The notes: a model not told the origin generated them from the letters alone. Shown: positions 8,309 through 16,662, counted from the first letter of the stretch. The stretch: DNA of 64,000 nucleotides from SIG575 sp045542485 (GCA_045542485.1 JAZQLC010000019.1:42533-106532), one strand, 5' to 3'. Made by a program: numbers and translations.

Positions 8309-9205
8309 TTATTCGTTATCGAGACCGAAGTTGTGAATCAGACCTTCTCTGTTTCTCCAGTCTTCTTTCACCTTGATCCAGCACTGAAGATTGATTCTGC
8401 AAGAGAAGAATTTTTCCATATCTTCCCTCGCTCTTGTGGAAATAGTTTTAAGCGTTTCGCCTTTTTTTCCGATAATCATACCCTTATGGCTTTCCTTTTC
8501 ACAATAGATAATCGCTTCAATATCCATAAGGTCTGTGCCGGGTCTTTCTCTCATTTTTTCAACGCTCACAGCAATACCGTGAGGAACTTCCTTGTTCATT
8601 CTTCTGAGAATTTTTTCTCTTATGATTTCCGCCGCAATAACTCTTTCAGGCTGGTCAGTGAGAGTGTCATCAGGGAAAAAGTGGATTGATTCAAAAGCAA
8701 GTGCCTTCAATTCATCTATAAGCTCTCTGATATTAGAACCGTTCTGAGCAGATACAGGCACAATTGCAGAGAAATCATAAAGCTTTGACATTTCCATAAT
8801 TCTTGCCATCAGCTCTGTTTTATCGCTGAGAGTGTCCACCTTGTTGATTGCGAGAATCACAGGCATCTTTTCTTTCTTGAATTTTTCAATAAGCTCCAGC
8901 TCTGCAGGACGAAGTTCGCCTTTAGGCTCAATTACGAAAAGACAAGCATCAACACCTGAAATGCTGTCGCTGACTGCCTTTACCATTTTCTCACCAAGCT
9001 TGTTGTGGGGTCTGTGGAAACCGGGAGTGTCAGTGAAGACAAGCTGTGTTTCATCCTGGGTCAGCACACCCACAATTTTCGTTCTCGTTGTCTGAGGCTT
9101 GTTTGAAACAATAGCAATTTTCTGGCCGATCATTTTGTTGAGTATTGAGGATTTGCCCACATTGGGAGAACCTACAATTGCAATAAAAGCTGTTTTAGTT
9201 TTCAT
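8309..9205 (-). CDS. era: GTPase Era
   Basis: Era is an essential GTPase that binds the 3' end of 16S rRNA during 30S assembly. The 298-residue protein has G1 GSPNVGKS (residues 12-19), a G2 region with KPQTTRTK, G3 DTPG, G4 NKVD and a C-terminal KH domain with GMIIGKKGETLKTI. The start at 9205 has an AGGAG site. An upstream in-frame ATG would read through the preceding terminator hairpin. It is followed by the yqzL-like gene and recO. Confidence 0.96.
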   Translation of the reverse strand: MKTKTAFIAIVGSPNVGKSSILNKMIGQKIAIVSNKPQTTRTKIVGVLTQDETQLVFTDTPGFHRPHNKLGEKMVKAVSDSISGVDACLFVIEPKGELRPAELELIEKFKKEKMPVILAINKVDTLSDKTELMARIMEMSKLYDFSAIVPVSAQNGSNIRELIDELKALAFESIHFFPDDTLTDQPERVIAAEIIREKILRRMNKEVPHGIAVSVEKMRERPGTDLMDIEAIIYCEKESHKGMIIGKKGETLKTISTRAREDMEKFFSCRINLQCWIKVKEDWRNREGLIHNFGLDNE

Positions 9206-9224
9206 TATTTTACTCCTGAAAAAA

Positions 9225-9254
9225 AGCCGTACAGACCACTCGGCCAATACGGCT
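9225..9254 (-). terminator. Terminator or attenuator between dgkA and era
   Basis: The stem AGCCGTA / TACGGCT is followed on the minus strand by TTTTTTT. It starts 5 bases after dgkA and ends only 20 bases before the era start codon, so it may act as an attenuator that lowers era expression rather than a full stop. Confidence 0.65.
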
Positions 9255-9259
9255 GAATT

Positions 9260-9730
9260 TTATTTTTTGATTTTAGGGAAACCCTTGATTATAAATACAA
9301 ATGTGAGAACAAGACTGATAGCGAGAATCACAAGCAGATAAATTCTGTCCTTATAGTATTCTGCCATCTGACGGAAAGCTTCAGGCTGAAGAAGAATAAC
9401 AAGCCCTACCGCGACGGAAAACAACGCGGATACAAGAACTGCACCTGCTGCCGCATCCTTTGAAATTTCCGCAAGAGGGTGTTTCTTTTCTGTGGCCAGA
9501 TCCACTGCTTTTTCGATAGCAGTGTTGACAATCTCCAGAGAAAAAACAAGAGCGTTGCAAAGCAGAATCACAGCCCACTCAACCTTTGTCAGCTCAAAGA
9601 AATCATAAATGAGCAGATATGCGTACATGTAAACGCAAAGAGAAAAATGAGCTCTCATATTTCTCTCATTTTTCAGGCACCATATAATACCTTTTCCTGC
9701 ATATACAAAGCTTTTCAACAAACCCTTCAT
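9260..9730 (-). CDS. dgkA: Diacylglycerol/undecaprenol kinase family protein
   Basis: This is a small integral membrane lipid kinase. The 156 residues include KNERNMRAHF, the catalytic EIVNTAIEKAVDL and KDAAAGAVLVSA, the DgkA signatures, in a three-helix core. A further hydrophobic C-terminal segment (LLVILAISLVLTFVF) makes it longer than the ~120-residue norm. In Gram-positives this family phosphorylates undecaprenol. It sits between ybeY (3 bp gap) and era, as is usual. Confidence 0.92.
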   Translation of the reverse strand: MKGLLKSFVYAGKGIIWCLKNERNMRAHFSLCVYMYAYLLIYDFFELTKVEWAVILLCNALVFSLEIVNTAIEKAVDLATEKKHPLAEISKDAAAGAVLVSALFSVAVGLVILLQPEAFRQMAEYYKDRIYLLVILAISLVLTFVFIIKGFPKIKK

Positions 9731-9733
9731 AGC

Positions 9734-10246
9734 TTATTCATCACCCATATAATAGCTGCCGTTTCTCTTGAGACCCAACTGTGTGAGAACAGTTTCCTCT
9801 TTTTCTCTCATATGTACAGCTTCAATGCCACCGTTTTCGTGGTCATATCCTAAAAGGTGAAGCATTGAATGAACTGTCAGGAAAGCAACCTCTCTTCTCA
9901 GGGAATGACCGTAAGCATCAGCCTGTTCCATAGCCTTTTCAAGAGAGATTACAATATCACCCAGCATCTGTGCACCTGTGTCTTTGTTGATGTCATAAAC
10001 GCCGTCAATACCCAGAGGGAAAGACAGAACATCTGTGGGTCGGTCAACATTTCTGTATTCTCTGTTAAGTCTGTGAATTTCTTCATTGTCCACAAACCTT
10101 ACGCTGATTTCAGCCGGTGACAGAAGATTTTCCATTGTAAGAACTGCGATACAACACTGTCTTACAAGAAGATGAATTCCCGTAGGAATCTTATGCACCC
10201 TCTGATCGTTGCTGATAATTACTTTAACCTTTCCTCTTTCCTTCAT
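9734..10246 (-). CDS. ybeY: Endoribonuclease YbeY (rRNA maturation factor)
   Basis: YbeY is a zinc-dependent endoribonuclease in 16S rRNA maturation and ribosome quality control. The 170-residue protein contains the zinc-binding motif HSMLHLLGYDHE and the upstream block DRPTDVLSFPL, both diagnostic. It lies 17 bp after phoH and 3 bp before dgkA in an operon. Confidence 0.95.
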   Translation of the reverse strand: MKERGKVKVIISNDQRVHKIPTGIHLLVRQCCIAVLTMENLLSPAEISVRFVDNEEIHRLNREYRNVDRPTDVLSFPLGIDGVYDINKDTGAQMLGDIVISLEKAMEQADAYGHSLRREVAFLTVHSMLHLLGYDHENGGIEAVHMREKEETVLTQLGLKRNGSYYMGDE

Positions 10247-10263
10247 CCACTACACCCTTTCTT

Positions 10264-11220
10264 TTAATTTCGCTGCTCACTTTTCTCGTAAGCCTTTACA
10301 ATGTCCTGAACAAGTCTGTGTCTTACAACATCCTTGTCGCTGAAACGGACAGTGTCAATATCTTTTATATTTTTAAGAATTCTGATAACCTCAACAAGAC
10401 CTGATTTTTTGCCGTCAGGCAGGTCAACCTGAGTAACGTCGCCTGTGATAACCATTTTTGAATTGAATCCGAGACGCGTAAGGAACATCTTCATCTGTTC
10501 CCTTGTTGTGTTCTGTGCTTCGTCAAGAATGATGAAACTGTCATCAAGTGTTCTGCCTCGCATATAAGCAAGGGGAGCTACCTCAATTGCACCTCTCTCC
10601 TGATATTTCTGAAAGCTTTCCGCTCCGAGCATATCAAAAAGAGCATCGTAAAGAGGTCTCAGATACGGGTCAACCTTCTGTTGCAGGTCTCCGGGAAGGA
10701 AACCCAGTTTTTCACCCGCTTCAACGGCAGGTCTTGTGAGAATGATTCTGTTGACCTGCTTCTGTCTGAAAGCTGTCACTGCCATAGCCACTGCCAGATA
10801 GGTTTTACCCGTACCTGCAGGACCCACGCCGAAAACAATTGTGTTATCTCTTATGGCCTGAGTATATCTTTTCTGACCGAGAGTTTTGGGTTTTATGGGT
10901 TTTCCTTTTGCAGATATGCAGATGCAGTCCGAGGACATACTCTCAAGCTTGTCCTCATTACCCTCACCCACAAGAGAAATCACATATCTGATGTTCTGTT
11001 CAGACAATGTTTCTCCCTTATTTATCAGGGTGAGAAGTCCGTTAATCGCCTTTGATGCCTTTGAAACATTTTCAGCTTCGCCCGTAACCTTCAGTTCACT
11101 TCCTCGGCTCACAACGGCAACGGAAAACTCATTTTCTATCATTTTTATATTTTCATCAAAACTTCCGAACAGACTCACTGCCTGTTCCATTCTGTCAACA
11201 TTAATAATCTGTTCGTACAA
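10264..11220 (-). CDS. phoH: PhoH-like ATPase
   Basis: The protein has Walker A GPAGTGKT (about residues 133-140), TRPAVEAGEKLGFLPGD and FIILDEAQNTT, typical of the PhoH/PhoL family next to ybeY. I chose a TTG start at 11220 because a perfect GGAGG lies 7 bases upstream. The in-frame ATG at 11283 has no such site and overlaps the promoter. This gives 318 residues, the usual length. It heads the phoH-ybeY-dgkA operon. Confidence 0.93.
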   Translation of the reverse strand: MYEQIINVDRMEQAVSLFGSFDENIKMIENEFSVAVVSRGSELKVTGEAENVSKASKAINGLLTLINKGETLSEQNIRYVISLVGEGNEDKLESMSSDCICISAKGKPIKPKTLGQKRYTQAIRDNTIVFGVGPAGTGKTYLAVAMAVTAFRQKQVNRIILTRPAVEAGEKLGFLPGDLQQKVDPYLRPLYDALFDMLGAESFQKYQERGAIEVAPLAYMRGRTLDDSFIILDEAQNTTREQMKMFLTRLGFNSKMVITGDVTQVDLPDGKKSGLVEVIRILKNIKDIDTVRFSDKDVVRHRLVQDIVKAYEKSEQRN

Positions 11221-11254
11221 AATTAAACCTCCGTACAATTTCTTATTCAGTTCT

Positions 11255-11283
11255 ATTATAACATTTTCAGTTTTATATGTCAC
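11255..11283 (-). promoter_or_regulatory. Promoter of the phoH operon
   Basis: On the minus strand, GTGACA (11278-11283), a 17-bp spacer and TATAAT (11255-11260) lie 35 bp upstream of the TTG start of phoH. Confidence 0.7.
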
Positions 11284-11328
11284 TATATTTCTTGAAATTT
11301 TTCAAAAAATATTGTACTTTTTTCTCTG

Positions 11329-12513
11329 TCATTCCTCTGTTTTCAAATCCATCTCCACACACTGCCCTATACTTTCGATACACTCAAAAACCGACACAAG
11401 AGATAAGTATTTTTCGTCTGATTTCATTTCCGAATGCATACTCAGAATCTGAACATTATCGAAATTCTCATCAATTTTTCTGAAATACTCCTCCGCGCAC
11501 ATCAGCCTGAGAGAAGATTCGGACATCGTCACATTCTTTCTTTCAAAGGGAGCATATCTCTTTGTTATTATTCCCAGAGGAAGCTTACAGTTTTCTGCCA
11601 TCAAAAAATCTTCGTTTTCCGAAATGCTGTATTCACCTTTCGGAGAAATAATAAAATTCACCGGAAAAACAACGCCGAAAAAGCTTACGGTTTTTTTCTC
11701 GCGGGGTCTTTTATAAATTCTCATTTCCCGATTACGGAACGCCGAAACACTGACCTCATTTTCCGTTGCTGCCCACACATTTGCCTCTGCACAGTAAAAG
11801 TTTACGCTCTCATCTTTGTTTATCACTGCACCGCTGACAAGGACATCACCTTTTTCAACTGCGCTGCCCACCTCTGTGACCGGTGTGCCGAGAAAACACT
11901 CAATCAGTCTTATCTGCCCCGATTTTGCCGCAACAATATTTGAGGGAGTTTCATCCTTGATTTCAATTTCCTTTTTTACCTGCTCCTTGACCTCAATGTC
12001 TGCTCTGCAACCGTCGATATTAACAGCACACCACATCAGGCTGTCCATACTGCTGAGAGCCTGTGACGCTTTTTCTTTTACATTCAGACTTTTCTTTTTT
12101 ACACCCGTTCTGACTCCCAGTTCCCCGAAAGCAGAAGCGATTTCTTCCGACGGTATATTTTCATTCCCGGAAACATTCACAATCCATATTCTTTGTGAAA
12201 GAAAAGAATTTATTATTATCATCAGAAACAATCCTATAACAAGTCCCGAACGCATTCTGTTTTTTCTCAGAAAAAAAGGAAGTCCCGTCTTTCGTATAAT
12301 ACGAATCTTCATTCCTGATTTCTTTCCTGCTTTTCTGATTTTGGAATAATCCTTCGGGGAAACAAATGCGGTGATTGTATCCCCGCATATCCTGATTTCC
12401 TGAACACTTATTCTGTTTGCAGCGCAGAGATTTATAAACCTTTCGGGGAAACCGCCCACTGCACGGAATTCAACATAGCCCTTTAAAAATCGCAGAAATC
12501 TTTCCCAGAACAT
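11329..12513 (-). CDS. yqfD: Sporulation protein YqfD
   Basis: This 394-residue protein has a short cytoplasmic N-terminus, one membrane helix (SGLVIGLFLMIIINSFL) near residue 95 and a large outer domain beginning RIWIVNVSGNENI with a later EVGSAVEKGDVLVSGAV. This is the YqfD layout. YqfD is a sporulation-stage membrane protein in Bacillus and Clostridia. It lies 9 bp after yqfC and upstream of the phoH promoter, the conserved order in spore formers. Confidence 0.9.
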   Translation of the reverse strand: MFWERFLRFLKGYVEFRAVGGFPERFINLCAANRISVQEIRICGDTITAFVSPKDYSKIRKAGKKSGMKIRIIRKTGLPFFLRKNRMRSGLVIGLFLMIIINSFLSQRIWIVNVSGNENIPSEEIASAFGELGVRTGVKKKSLNVKEKASQALSSMDSLMWCAVNIDGCRADIEVKEQVKKEIEIKDETPSNIVAAKSGQIRLIECFLGTPVTEVGSAVEKGDVLVSGAVINKDESVNFYCAEANVWAATENEVSVSAFRNREMRIYKRPREKKTVSFFGVVFPVNFIISPKGEYSISENEDFLMAENCKLPLGIITKRYAPFERKNVTMSESSLRLMCAEEYFRKIDENFDNVQILSMHSEMKSDEKYLSLVSVFECIESIGQCVEMDLKTEE

Positions 12514-12522
12514 TCTTCCACC

Positions 12523-12798
12523 TCAGACAAATTCCACAGTCATAATATCTCCCGAAACAGATGCGTATGATGAGCCGTATTCTTTCATACACAAATCACT
12601 TCCCGTGAACAGAACGGAAATCCTGCCCAGATTCAGTTTTATTCTGTTTTCCGAATATTCAAGAATTCCGCGGCACTCATTGACAATCGCTTCACGGTTC
12701 CCGAACAGTTCAATGTGGTTGAAGCCCTCCACCATTGTTTTGGGAATACCTATTTCCTCTGCAATTTTTTCTCTGATAATCTGTTTTTTATCACCCAT
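12523..12798 (-). CDS. yqfC: Sporulation protein YqfC
   Basis: This is a 91-residue protein of the YqfC family (GIPKTMVEGFNHIELFGNRE, then CRGILEYS and GRISVLFTGSDL). I chose the ATG at 12798 because GGAG lies 8 bases upstream. Two earlier in-frame starts have poorer spacing. Together with yqfD it is expressed during sporulation in relatives. It is divergent from ylbJ. Confidence 0.88.
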   Translation of the reverse strand: MGDKKQIIREKIAEEIGIPKTMVEGFNHIELFGNREAIVNECRGILEYSENRIKLNLGRISVLFTGSDLCMKEYGSSYASVSGDIMTVEFV

Positions 12799-12872
12799 AC
12801 TCATCTCTCCTTTTATATAAAAAATTATGTTTAAATTTCTTTTTATATTCATATGATTTACAGGTGATAACT

Positions 12873-13940
12873 TTGAAACATATCATAAAAAATAAAAACA
12901 TAACCTTCTTTTTGTCTCTGACTATTTCTGTTGTCTTCGCAGTGCTGCTGATGAAATTTCCTCTTCTTTCTTCTGAGGGAATCAGAAAAGGTCTTGAAAT
13001 TTCGGCAGGGACAATGGTGCCGTCACTTTTTCCCTTTCTTGTTGTTTCTTCCTTTGCTGAGCTAAGCGGAGCAATTGATTTTTCCGGAGAAAAAACAGAT
13101 AAATTTTTCAGAAAAATCTTCGGCTGTTCGGGAAAAACGGGAAGCACGATTTTATTCGGACTTTTCAGCGGCTTCCCTGCCGGATGCTCACTTGCATCAG
13201 AGCTCTATTCAAAAAATAAAATCACACAGAACGAAGCAAAAAGAATCGCACTTTCATCTGTAAACGCAGGACCTGCTTTCGTAATCGGAGCAGTGGGAAG
13301 TATGTATCTTGACTCCGTCAGAGCAGGAATTATTATGTTTATTTCTCTTTCACTGTCCTCACTTCTGATTGCATTCTTCACGAAACTTTTTCTCCCCTGT
13401 TCCCCATATGAAGAAAGCACACATGAAACAGAAAAACCCTCTCTCTCAGAGGCTTTTGTCGCATCAGTTTATTCAGGCTCGAAAAATATGCTTCTCATCT
13501 GCGGATGGCTTCTTCTGTTTTCCTGCCTTACAAACATAATTTCAGGCACAACAGATAACGAAACCTTTTCATCAATCGTAAAAATATTTTCCGAGGTTTC
13601 ATCAGGTTGCAAAGAAATGTCCCGCACGAAAAACCCTGCACACCTTGTCTTTGTTATCGGTTGGAGCGGACTCTGCGTTCATTGTCAGATTCTTCCATAC
13701 ATAATCAGAATCGGTCTGAAAATGAAATTCTTCTTTTGCTCACGGCTTTTTCACGCAGGACTTTCAGCACTCATAACTGCAGCCCTTCTGAAAATTTTCC
13801 CCTGTGAGACCTCAGTGTTTTCCTCGGGCACAGACGTAGTTGCCAGAACCTTTGCCGTCAGCGCCCCTGCCGCAGCAGGACTTCTCCTGATGTGTATAAT
13901 TTTCATTTTAGACCTTGATAGTCATAAAAAAATGTGTTAA
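12873..13940 (+). CDS. ylbJ: Sporulation integral membrane protein YlbJ
   Basis: This 355-residue polytopic protein has nucleoside-recognition/Gate-type motifs (GTMVPSLFPFLVVSSFAELS, FGLFSGFPAGCSLASELY, VNAGPAFVIGAVGSMYL), matching YlbJ, a spore membrane protein. I prefer the TTG at 12873, with AGGTG 6 bases upstream, over the GTG at 12864, which overlaps that site. It is divergent from yqfC, fitting a sporulation cluster. Confidence 0.88.
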   Translation: MKHIIKNKNITFFLSLTISVVFAVLLMKFPLLSSEGIRKGLEISAGTMVPSLFPFLVVSSFAELSGAIDFSGEKTDKFFRKIFGCSGKTGSTILFGLFSGFPAGCSLASELYSKNKITQNEAKRIALSSVNAGPAFVIGAVGSMYLDSVRAGIIMFISLSLSSLLIAFFTKLFLPCSPYEESTHETEKPSLSEAFVASVYSGSKNMLLICGWLLLFSCLTNIISGTTDNETFSSIVKIFSEVSSGCKEMSRTKNPAHLVFVIGWSGLCVHCQILPYIIRIGLKMKFFFCSRLFHAGLSALITAALLKIFPCETSVFSSGTDVVARTFAVSAPAAAGLLLMCIIFILDLDSHKKMC

Positions 13941-13972
13941 AATAAGTCAGACGAAATTTAGGAGTGAATAAA

Positions 13973-14191
13973 GTGGACAAAAAACAGAGAACAATAACAA
14001 AAGCAGACTATTGCTGTGCAATCTGTGCCCACGGTAAAAAGGCTGAAGACAGCGATATGATTCTCTGCTACAAAAAGGGCGTTATGCAGCCCGATTACAA
14101 ATGCCGTTCATTTAAATATGACCCTCTTCGACGCAAACCCAGAACTGCACCGCAACTTCCCGAATACACTTTCGAAGATTTTAAAATTTAA
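13973..14191 (+). CDS. Conserved small Cys-containing protein of unknown function
   Basis: The GTG at 13973 has GGAG 8 bases upstream and gives 72 residues. An in-frame GTG at 13964 overlaps that site. Four cysteines (CCAICAHG, ILCYKKG, YKCRSFKYDP) suggest a small zinc or metal site. The tail is proline-rich and ends in FEDFKI. I recognise the YKCRSFKYDPL block as common in Clostridia hypothetical proteins, but no function is known. It lies 32 bp after ylbJ and ends at a strong terminator. Confidence 0.75.
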   Translation: MDKKQRTITKADYCCAICAHGKKAEDSDMILCYKKGVMQPDYKCRSFKYDPLRRKPRTAPQLPEYTFEDFKI

Positions 14192-14201
14192 CATAAAAAT
14201 T

Positions 14202-14230
14202 GCCGTCAACACTTTTTCGGTGTTGACGGC
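14202..14230. terminator. Bidirectional terminator
   Basis: The 11-bp stem GCCGTCAACAC / GTGTTGACGGC is followed by GTTTTTT on the plus strand and AATTTTTA on the minus strand. It serves the convergent small Cys protein gene and the SOS-box membrane gene. Confidence 0.9.
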
Positions 14231-14245
14231 GTTTTTTCTCCGGAA

Positions 14246-14497
14246 TTATGCTACATAGTCATTGAAATTGATAATACCTGAAGTCTGCTGTGCTGCTCTC
14301 TGTCTTTTTTGAGCTTTAAGATTATCAACATATTCTTCAACTGACATCCCTGCTTTATGAGCTTTGATTTTAAGCTTGATGTATTTGACGATGACTCTTT
14401 CAGCCTCAACAAGCTCTTTCTCATAAAAGTAACCCACGATTAAAGCGATTGCGAATGCGATTCCGAAATAGATTGAAAAAGTTAAGAAAAATGACAT
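14246..14497 (-). CDS. Small membrane protein under an SOS-type promoter
   Basis: This is an 83-residue protein with a single N-terminal membrane helix (FSIYFGIAFAIALIVGYF) and a charged cytoplasmic tail ending in IINFNDYVA. The ATG at 14497 has a GAAAGGAAG site. No family was recognised. Its promoter is a near-consensus one followed by a LexA-type box (14534-14545). It resembles, in size and regulation only, SOS-induced membrane cell-division inhibitors such as YneA or SidA. That role is an inference. Confidence 0.75.
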   Translation of the reverse strand: MSFFLTFSIYFGIAFAIALIVGYFYEKELVEAERVIVKYIKLKIKAHKAGMSVEEYVDNLKAQKRQRAAQQTSGIINFNDYVA

Positions 14498-14533
14498 AGT
14501 AAAAACTTCCTTTCATTTATGTAATCTTATGTT

Positions 14534-14545
14534 GAACATTTGTTC
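14534..14545 (-). promoter_or_regulatory. Putative LexA (SOS) box
   Basis: The perfect dyad GAAC-ATTT-GTTC fits the Gram-positive CGAAC-N4-GTTCG consensus at its inner eight positions. It lies just downstream of the -10 box of the 83-residue membrane protein gene. Confidence 0.7.
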
Positions 14546-14556
14546 TTTATGTCACC

Positions 14557-14584
14557 ATTATAGCACAAAATTTTTATTTGTCAA
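14557..14584 (-). promoter_or_regulatory. Near-consensus promoter with flanking SOS half-sites
   Basis: On the minus strand, TTGACA (14579-14584), a 16-bp spacer and TATAAT (14557-14562). A degenerate second box (CGAACATTTGTGTT, 14583-14596) overlaps the upstream edge of the -35, so repressor could contact both sides. Confidence 0.8.
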
Positions 14585-14754
14585 CACAAATGTTCGTTTT
14601 TGTGTTCTTTTTAGTCCCAAAAATGGGACTCTACCAGTCCAAAAATATGGTTTTTTGTGTATTTTTCAAAAATTTTCTTATTTTTTCTTATTCAGTGGAA
14701 AATTTTTTCAGAATATGGTATAATCTTCATATCAAAATTTCAGGAGGCAGAAAT

Positions 14755-15477
14755 ATGAAAGTAATGGTTTATAAAACAGCAGAAGAAATTGCAGAAGCTG
14801 TGGGCAGAATTATCATCAAGAGAGTTGCAGACGAGCCCTCTTGTGCAATCGGCTTTGCAACAGGTGCATCACCTGTCCCCACTTATGAATACATAGTAAG
14901 CGAATTTAATAAAGGCAATATTTCTTTCAAGGATATGAAAACTTTCAACCTTGACGAATATTGCGACCTTCCCGTTGACGACAAAAACAGCTACCACACA
15001 TTTATGCACGAAAACCTTTTCGACAAAATCGATGTACAGGCTGAAAACATCAACTTCCTCGACGGCAACGCAGAAGACTATGATGCAGAAAGCGCAAGAT
15101 ACGCTGAGGCAATCAAGGCAGTAGGCGGAATCAAGGTTCAGATTCTCGGCATCGGTACAAACGGTCACATCGGCTTCAACGAACCTGCAGACGAATTCAC
15201 AGATGAAGCTTTCAAGGTTACTCTCACACAGAGCACAATCGACAGCAACCAGAAATATTTCGGCGAACAGGCTATGCCCAGATATGCTATGACAATGGGT
15301 ATCGGCAGCATTATGCGTTCAGAAGAAATTGTTCTTATCGCAACAGGCGAAGCTAAAGCTAAAGCAATCGCAGCAGCAGTTAACGGTGAAGTTACACCCC
15401 AGTGCCCCGCTTCAATTCTCCAGACACATAAGAATGTTACATTCTTCGTAGACGAAGCAGCAGCAAGTCTTCTTTAA
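14755..15477 (+). CDS. nagB: Glucosamine-6-phosphate deaminase
   Basis: NagB converts glucosamine 6-phosphate to fructose 6-phosphate and ammonia in amino-sugar breakdown. The 240-residue protein has GFATGASPVPTYEY, the catalytic-base region FNLDEYCDL and the ring-opening motif GTNGHIGFNEP. Length is normal for short Gram-positive NagB. The ATG at 14755 follows AGGAGGC. Upstream in-frame codons run through the promoter area (a TATAAT at about 14718). It is monocistronic with a terminator. Confidence 0.95.
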   Translation: MKVMVYKTAEEIAEAVGRIIIKRVADEPSCAIGFATGASPVPTYEYIVSEFNKGNISFKDMKTFNLDEYCDLPVDDKNSYHTFMHENLFDKIDVQAENINFLDGNAEDYDAESARYAEAIKAVGGIKVQILGIGTNGHIGFNEPADEFTDEAFKVTLTQSTIDSNQKYFGEQAMPRYAMTMGIGSIMRSEEIVLIATGEAKAKAIAAAVNGEVTPQCPASILQTHKNVTFFVDEAAASLL

Positions 15478-15493
15478 TAAGCCAAACAGAAAC

Positions 15494-15522
15494 ACGGTCT
15501 GTCCTTACTTTGGACAGACCGT
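15494..15522 (+). terminator. Terminator after nagB
   Basis: An 11-bp stem ACGGTCTGTCC / GGACAGACCGT lies 17 bases after the nagB stop codon and is followed by a T-rich stretch. Confidence 0.8.
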
Positions 15523-15543
15523 TATACTTTTCAAAATAAAAAC

Positions 15544-15616
15544 GGGGCATTAATTCAGTTGGTAGAATGTTTGCTTCGCAAGCAAAATGTCAGCGGTTCG
15601 ATTCCGCTATGCTCCA
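15544..15616 (+). tRNA. tRNA-Ala(CGC)
   Basis: The sequence folds into a full cloverleaf. The acceptor is GGGGCAT / ATGCTCC with the G3-U70 alanine identity pair. The anticodon stem is TTTGC / GCAAA around loop TTCGCAA (anticodon CGC), and the T-arm is AGCGG / CCGCT. The CCA is not exactly encoded (ACCCA follows). A terminator is immediately downstream. Confidence 0.92.
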
Positions 15617-15626
15617 CCCAAAAAAG

Positions 15627-15648
15627 GCCTTGTCTTCCGACAAGGTCT
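15627..15648. terminator. Bidirectional terminator after tRNA-Ala
   Basis: GGCCTTGTC / GACAAGGTC flanks a TTCC loop, with T6 on the plus side and T-rich sequence on the minus side. It can serve both the tRNA and the convergent XRE gene. Confidence 0.8.
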
Positions 15649-15682
15649 TTTTTATGAAATATTTGCTTACAAATTCGTTTTA

Positions 15683-16570
15683 TTAGTCCAAAATTTTGTA
15701 ATGGACAAGTCGCGCATGTGTATCCTCACCTTTTACCTTGCTGTCCACAAACACTTCAAAAACAATTCCGTTTTCTATTTTCTTTGTATATCTGACTCCA
15801 TGGTAAGTATAATCATATTCCTTATCCTTTATGTCGTACCCGTAATGGACATCAAATGTTTTGCCTTCTTCTTTACTCCGAGGATTCGTATCACCAATCC
15901 AGTGAAAAATTTTATCAGGGTGTTCGGTAAAATCATGAAAATTTGAAAGATAAATTCTGCCGTTGAAGATTTTATCTTTTTCAAAAATTGCCATAACTTT
16001 TCTTGTTTCGCTTTGCATAAGGAAGAAATAAAGATCATCTTTTTCTACCCTTTTTATAATTTTTAAATTTTCTCCGTTTTCGCCGTAAGTTTCTATATAT
16101 TCTCCCGGTTTTCCCATACTTTTATGTTCTTCTTCATAATAATTATCTATATATTGTTCTGTTTTTTCCGAAATATCAATGTCGTCATTTGGAGTAACAG
16201 AATTTAAAAAGTGACTCGCAGGATATGAAAGTGCCTTAAGACAGATTAACACAAATATTATAATTCCTGCAATCAACAAAAACCGTTTACTGATATGTTT
16301 TTTCTCCTTAATTGCTTTTACAATCACCTCATTACTTGCCTCGGGCAAAACTTCTGTACTGATTTTTTCACCTTTTAAAATCTCTGTAACGGTAACCGCA
16401 AGGATTTCTGACAGAGGAATAAGTAGCGACACATCAGGTGCACTTCTGCCTGTCTCCCATTTTGAAACAGCCTTATCTGTTACATTAAGCTTCTCTGCTA
16501 ATTCCGCCTGAGTCAGTCCTTTTTCCTTTCTCAATTCAGAAATAAATCTGCCCGTAATGACAGTGTCCAT
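15683..16570 (-). CDS. XRE-family regulator with membrane anchor and external domain
   Basis: The N-terminal helix-turn-helix has LRKEKGLTQAELAEKLNVTD and KAVSKWETGRSAPDVSLL. A membrane helix (FLLIAGIIIFVLICL, about residues 98-112) follows, then ~180 residues likely outside the cell with no recognised domain. Two in-frame starts both have strong ribosome binding sites. The ATG at 16570 follows GGAGGCATCATT. The ATG at 16606 follows GGAGGTTTTCTT and would add 12 basic residues. I list the shorter form, which starts right at the HTH. It may sense an envelope signal directly, but its targets are unknown. Confidence 0.82.
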   Translation of the reverse strand: MDTVITGRFISELRKEKGLTQAELAEKLNVTDKAVSKWETGRSAPDVSLLIPLSEILAVTVTEILKGEKISTEVLPEASNEVIVKAIKEKKHISKRFLLIAGIIIFVLICLKALSYPASHFLNSVTPNDDIDISEKTEQYIDNYYEEEHKSMGKPGEYIETYGENGENLKIIKRVEKDDLYFFLMQSETRKVMAIFEKDKIFNGRIYLSNFHDFTEHPDKIFHWIGDTNPRSKEEGKTFDVHYGYDIKDKEYDYTYHGVRYTKKIENGIVFEVFVDSKVKGEDTHARLVHYKILD

Positions 16571-16662
16571 AATGATGCCTCCTTTTAGTTTGACTTTTAC
16601 TTTCATAAGAAAACCTCCTTTGATTTTCGTTTTCTGACAAAAGTATAAATCCGTTCGTAATA

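Noticed and set aside
9225..9254. The string GGCCGAGTGGTC on the minus strand looks like a tRNA D-arm.
   Set aside because: No anticodon or T-arm follows; it is part of a short hairpin with a T-run and fits a terminator.
15544..15616. tRNA-Ala(CGC) as a second integration site.
   Set aside because: It is intact, has a terminator directly downstream and shows no duplicated 3' end or recombinase nearby.
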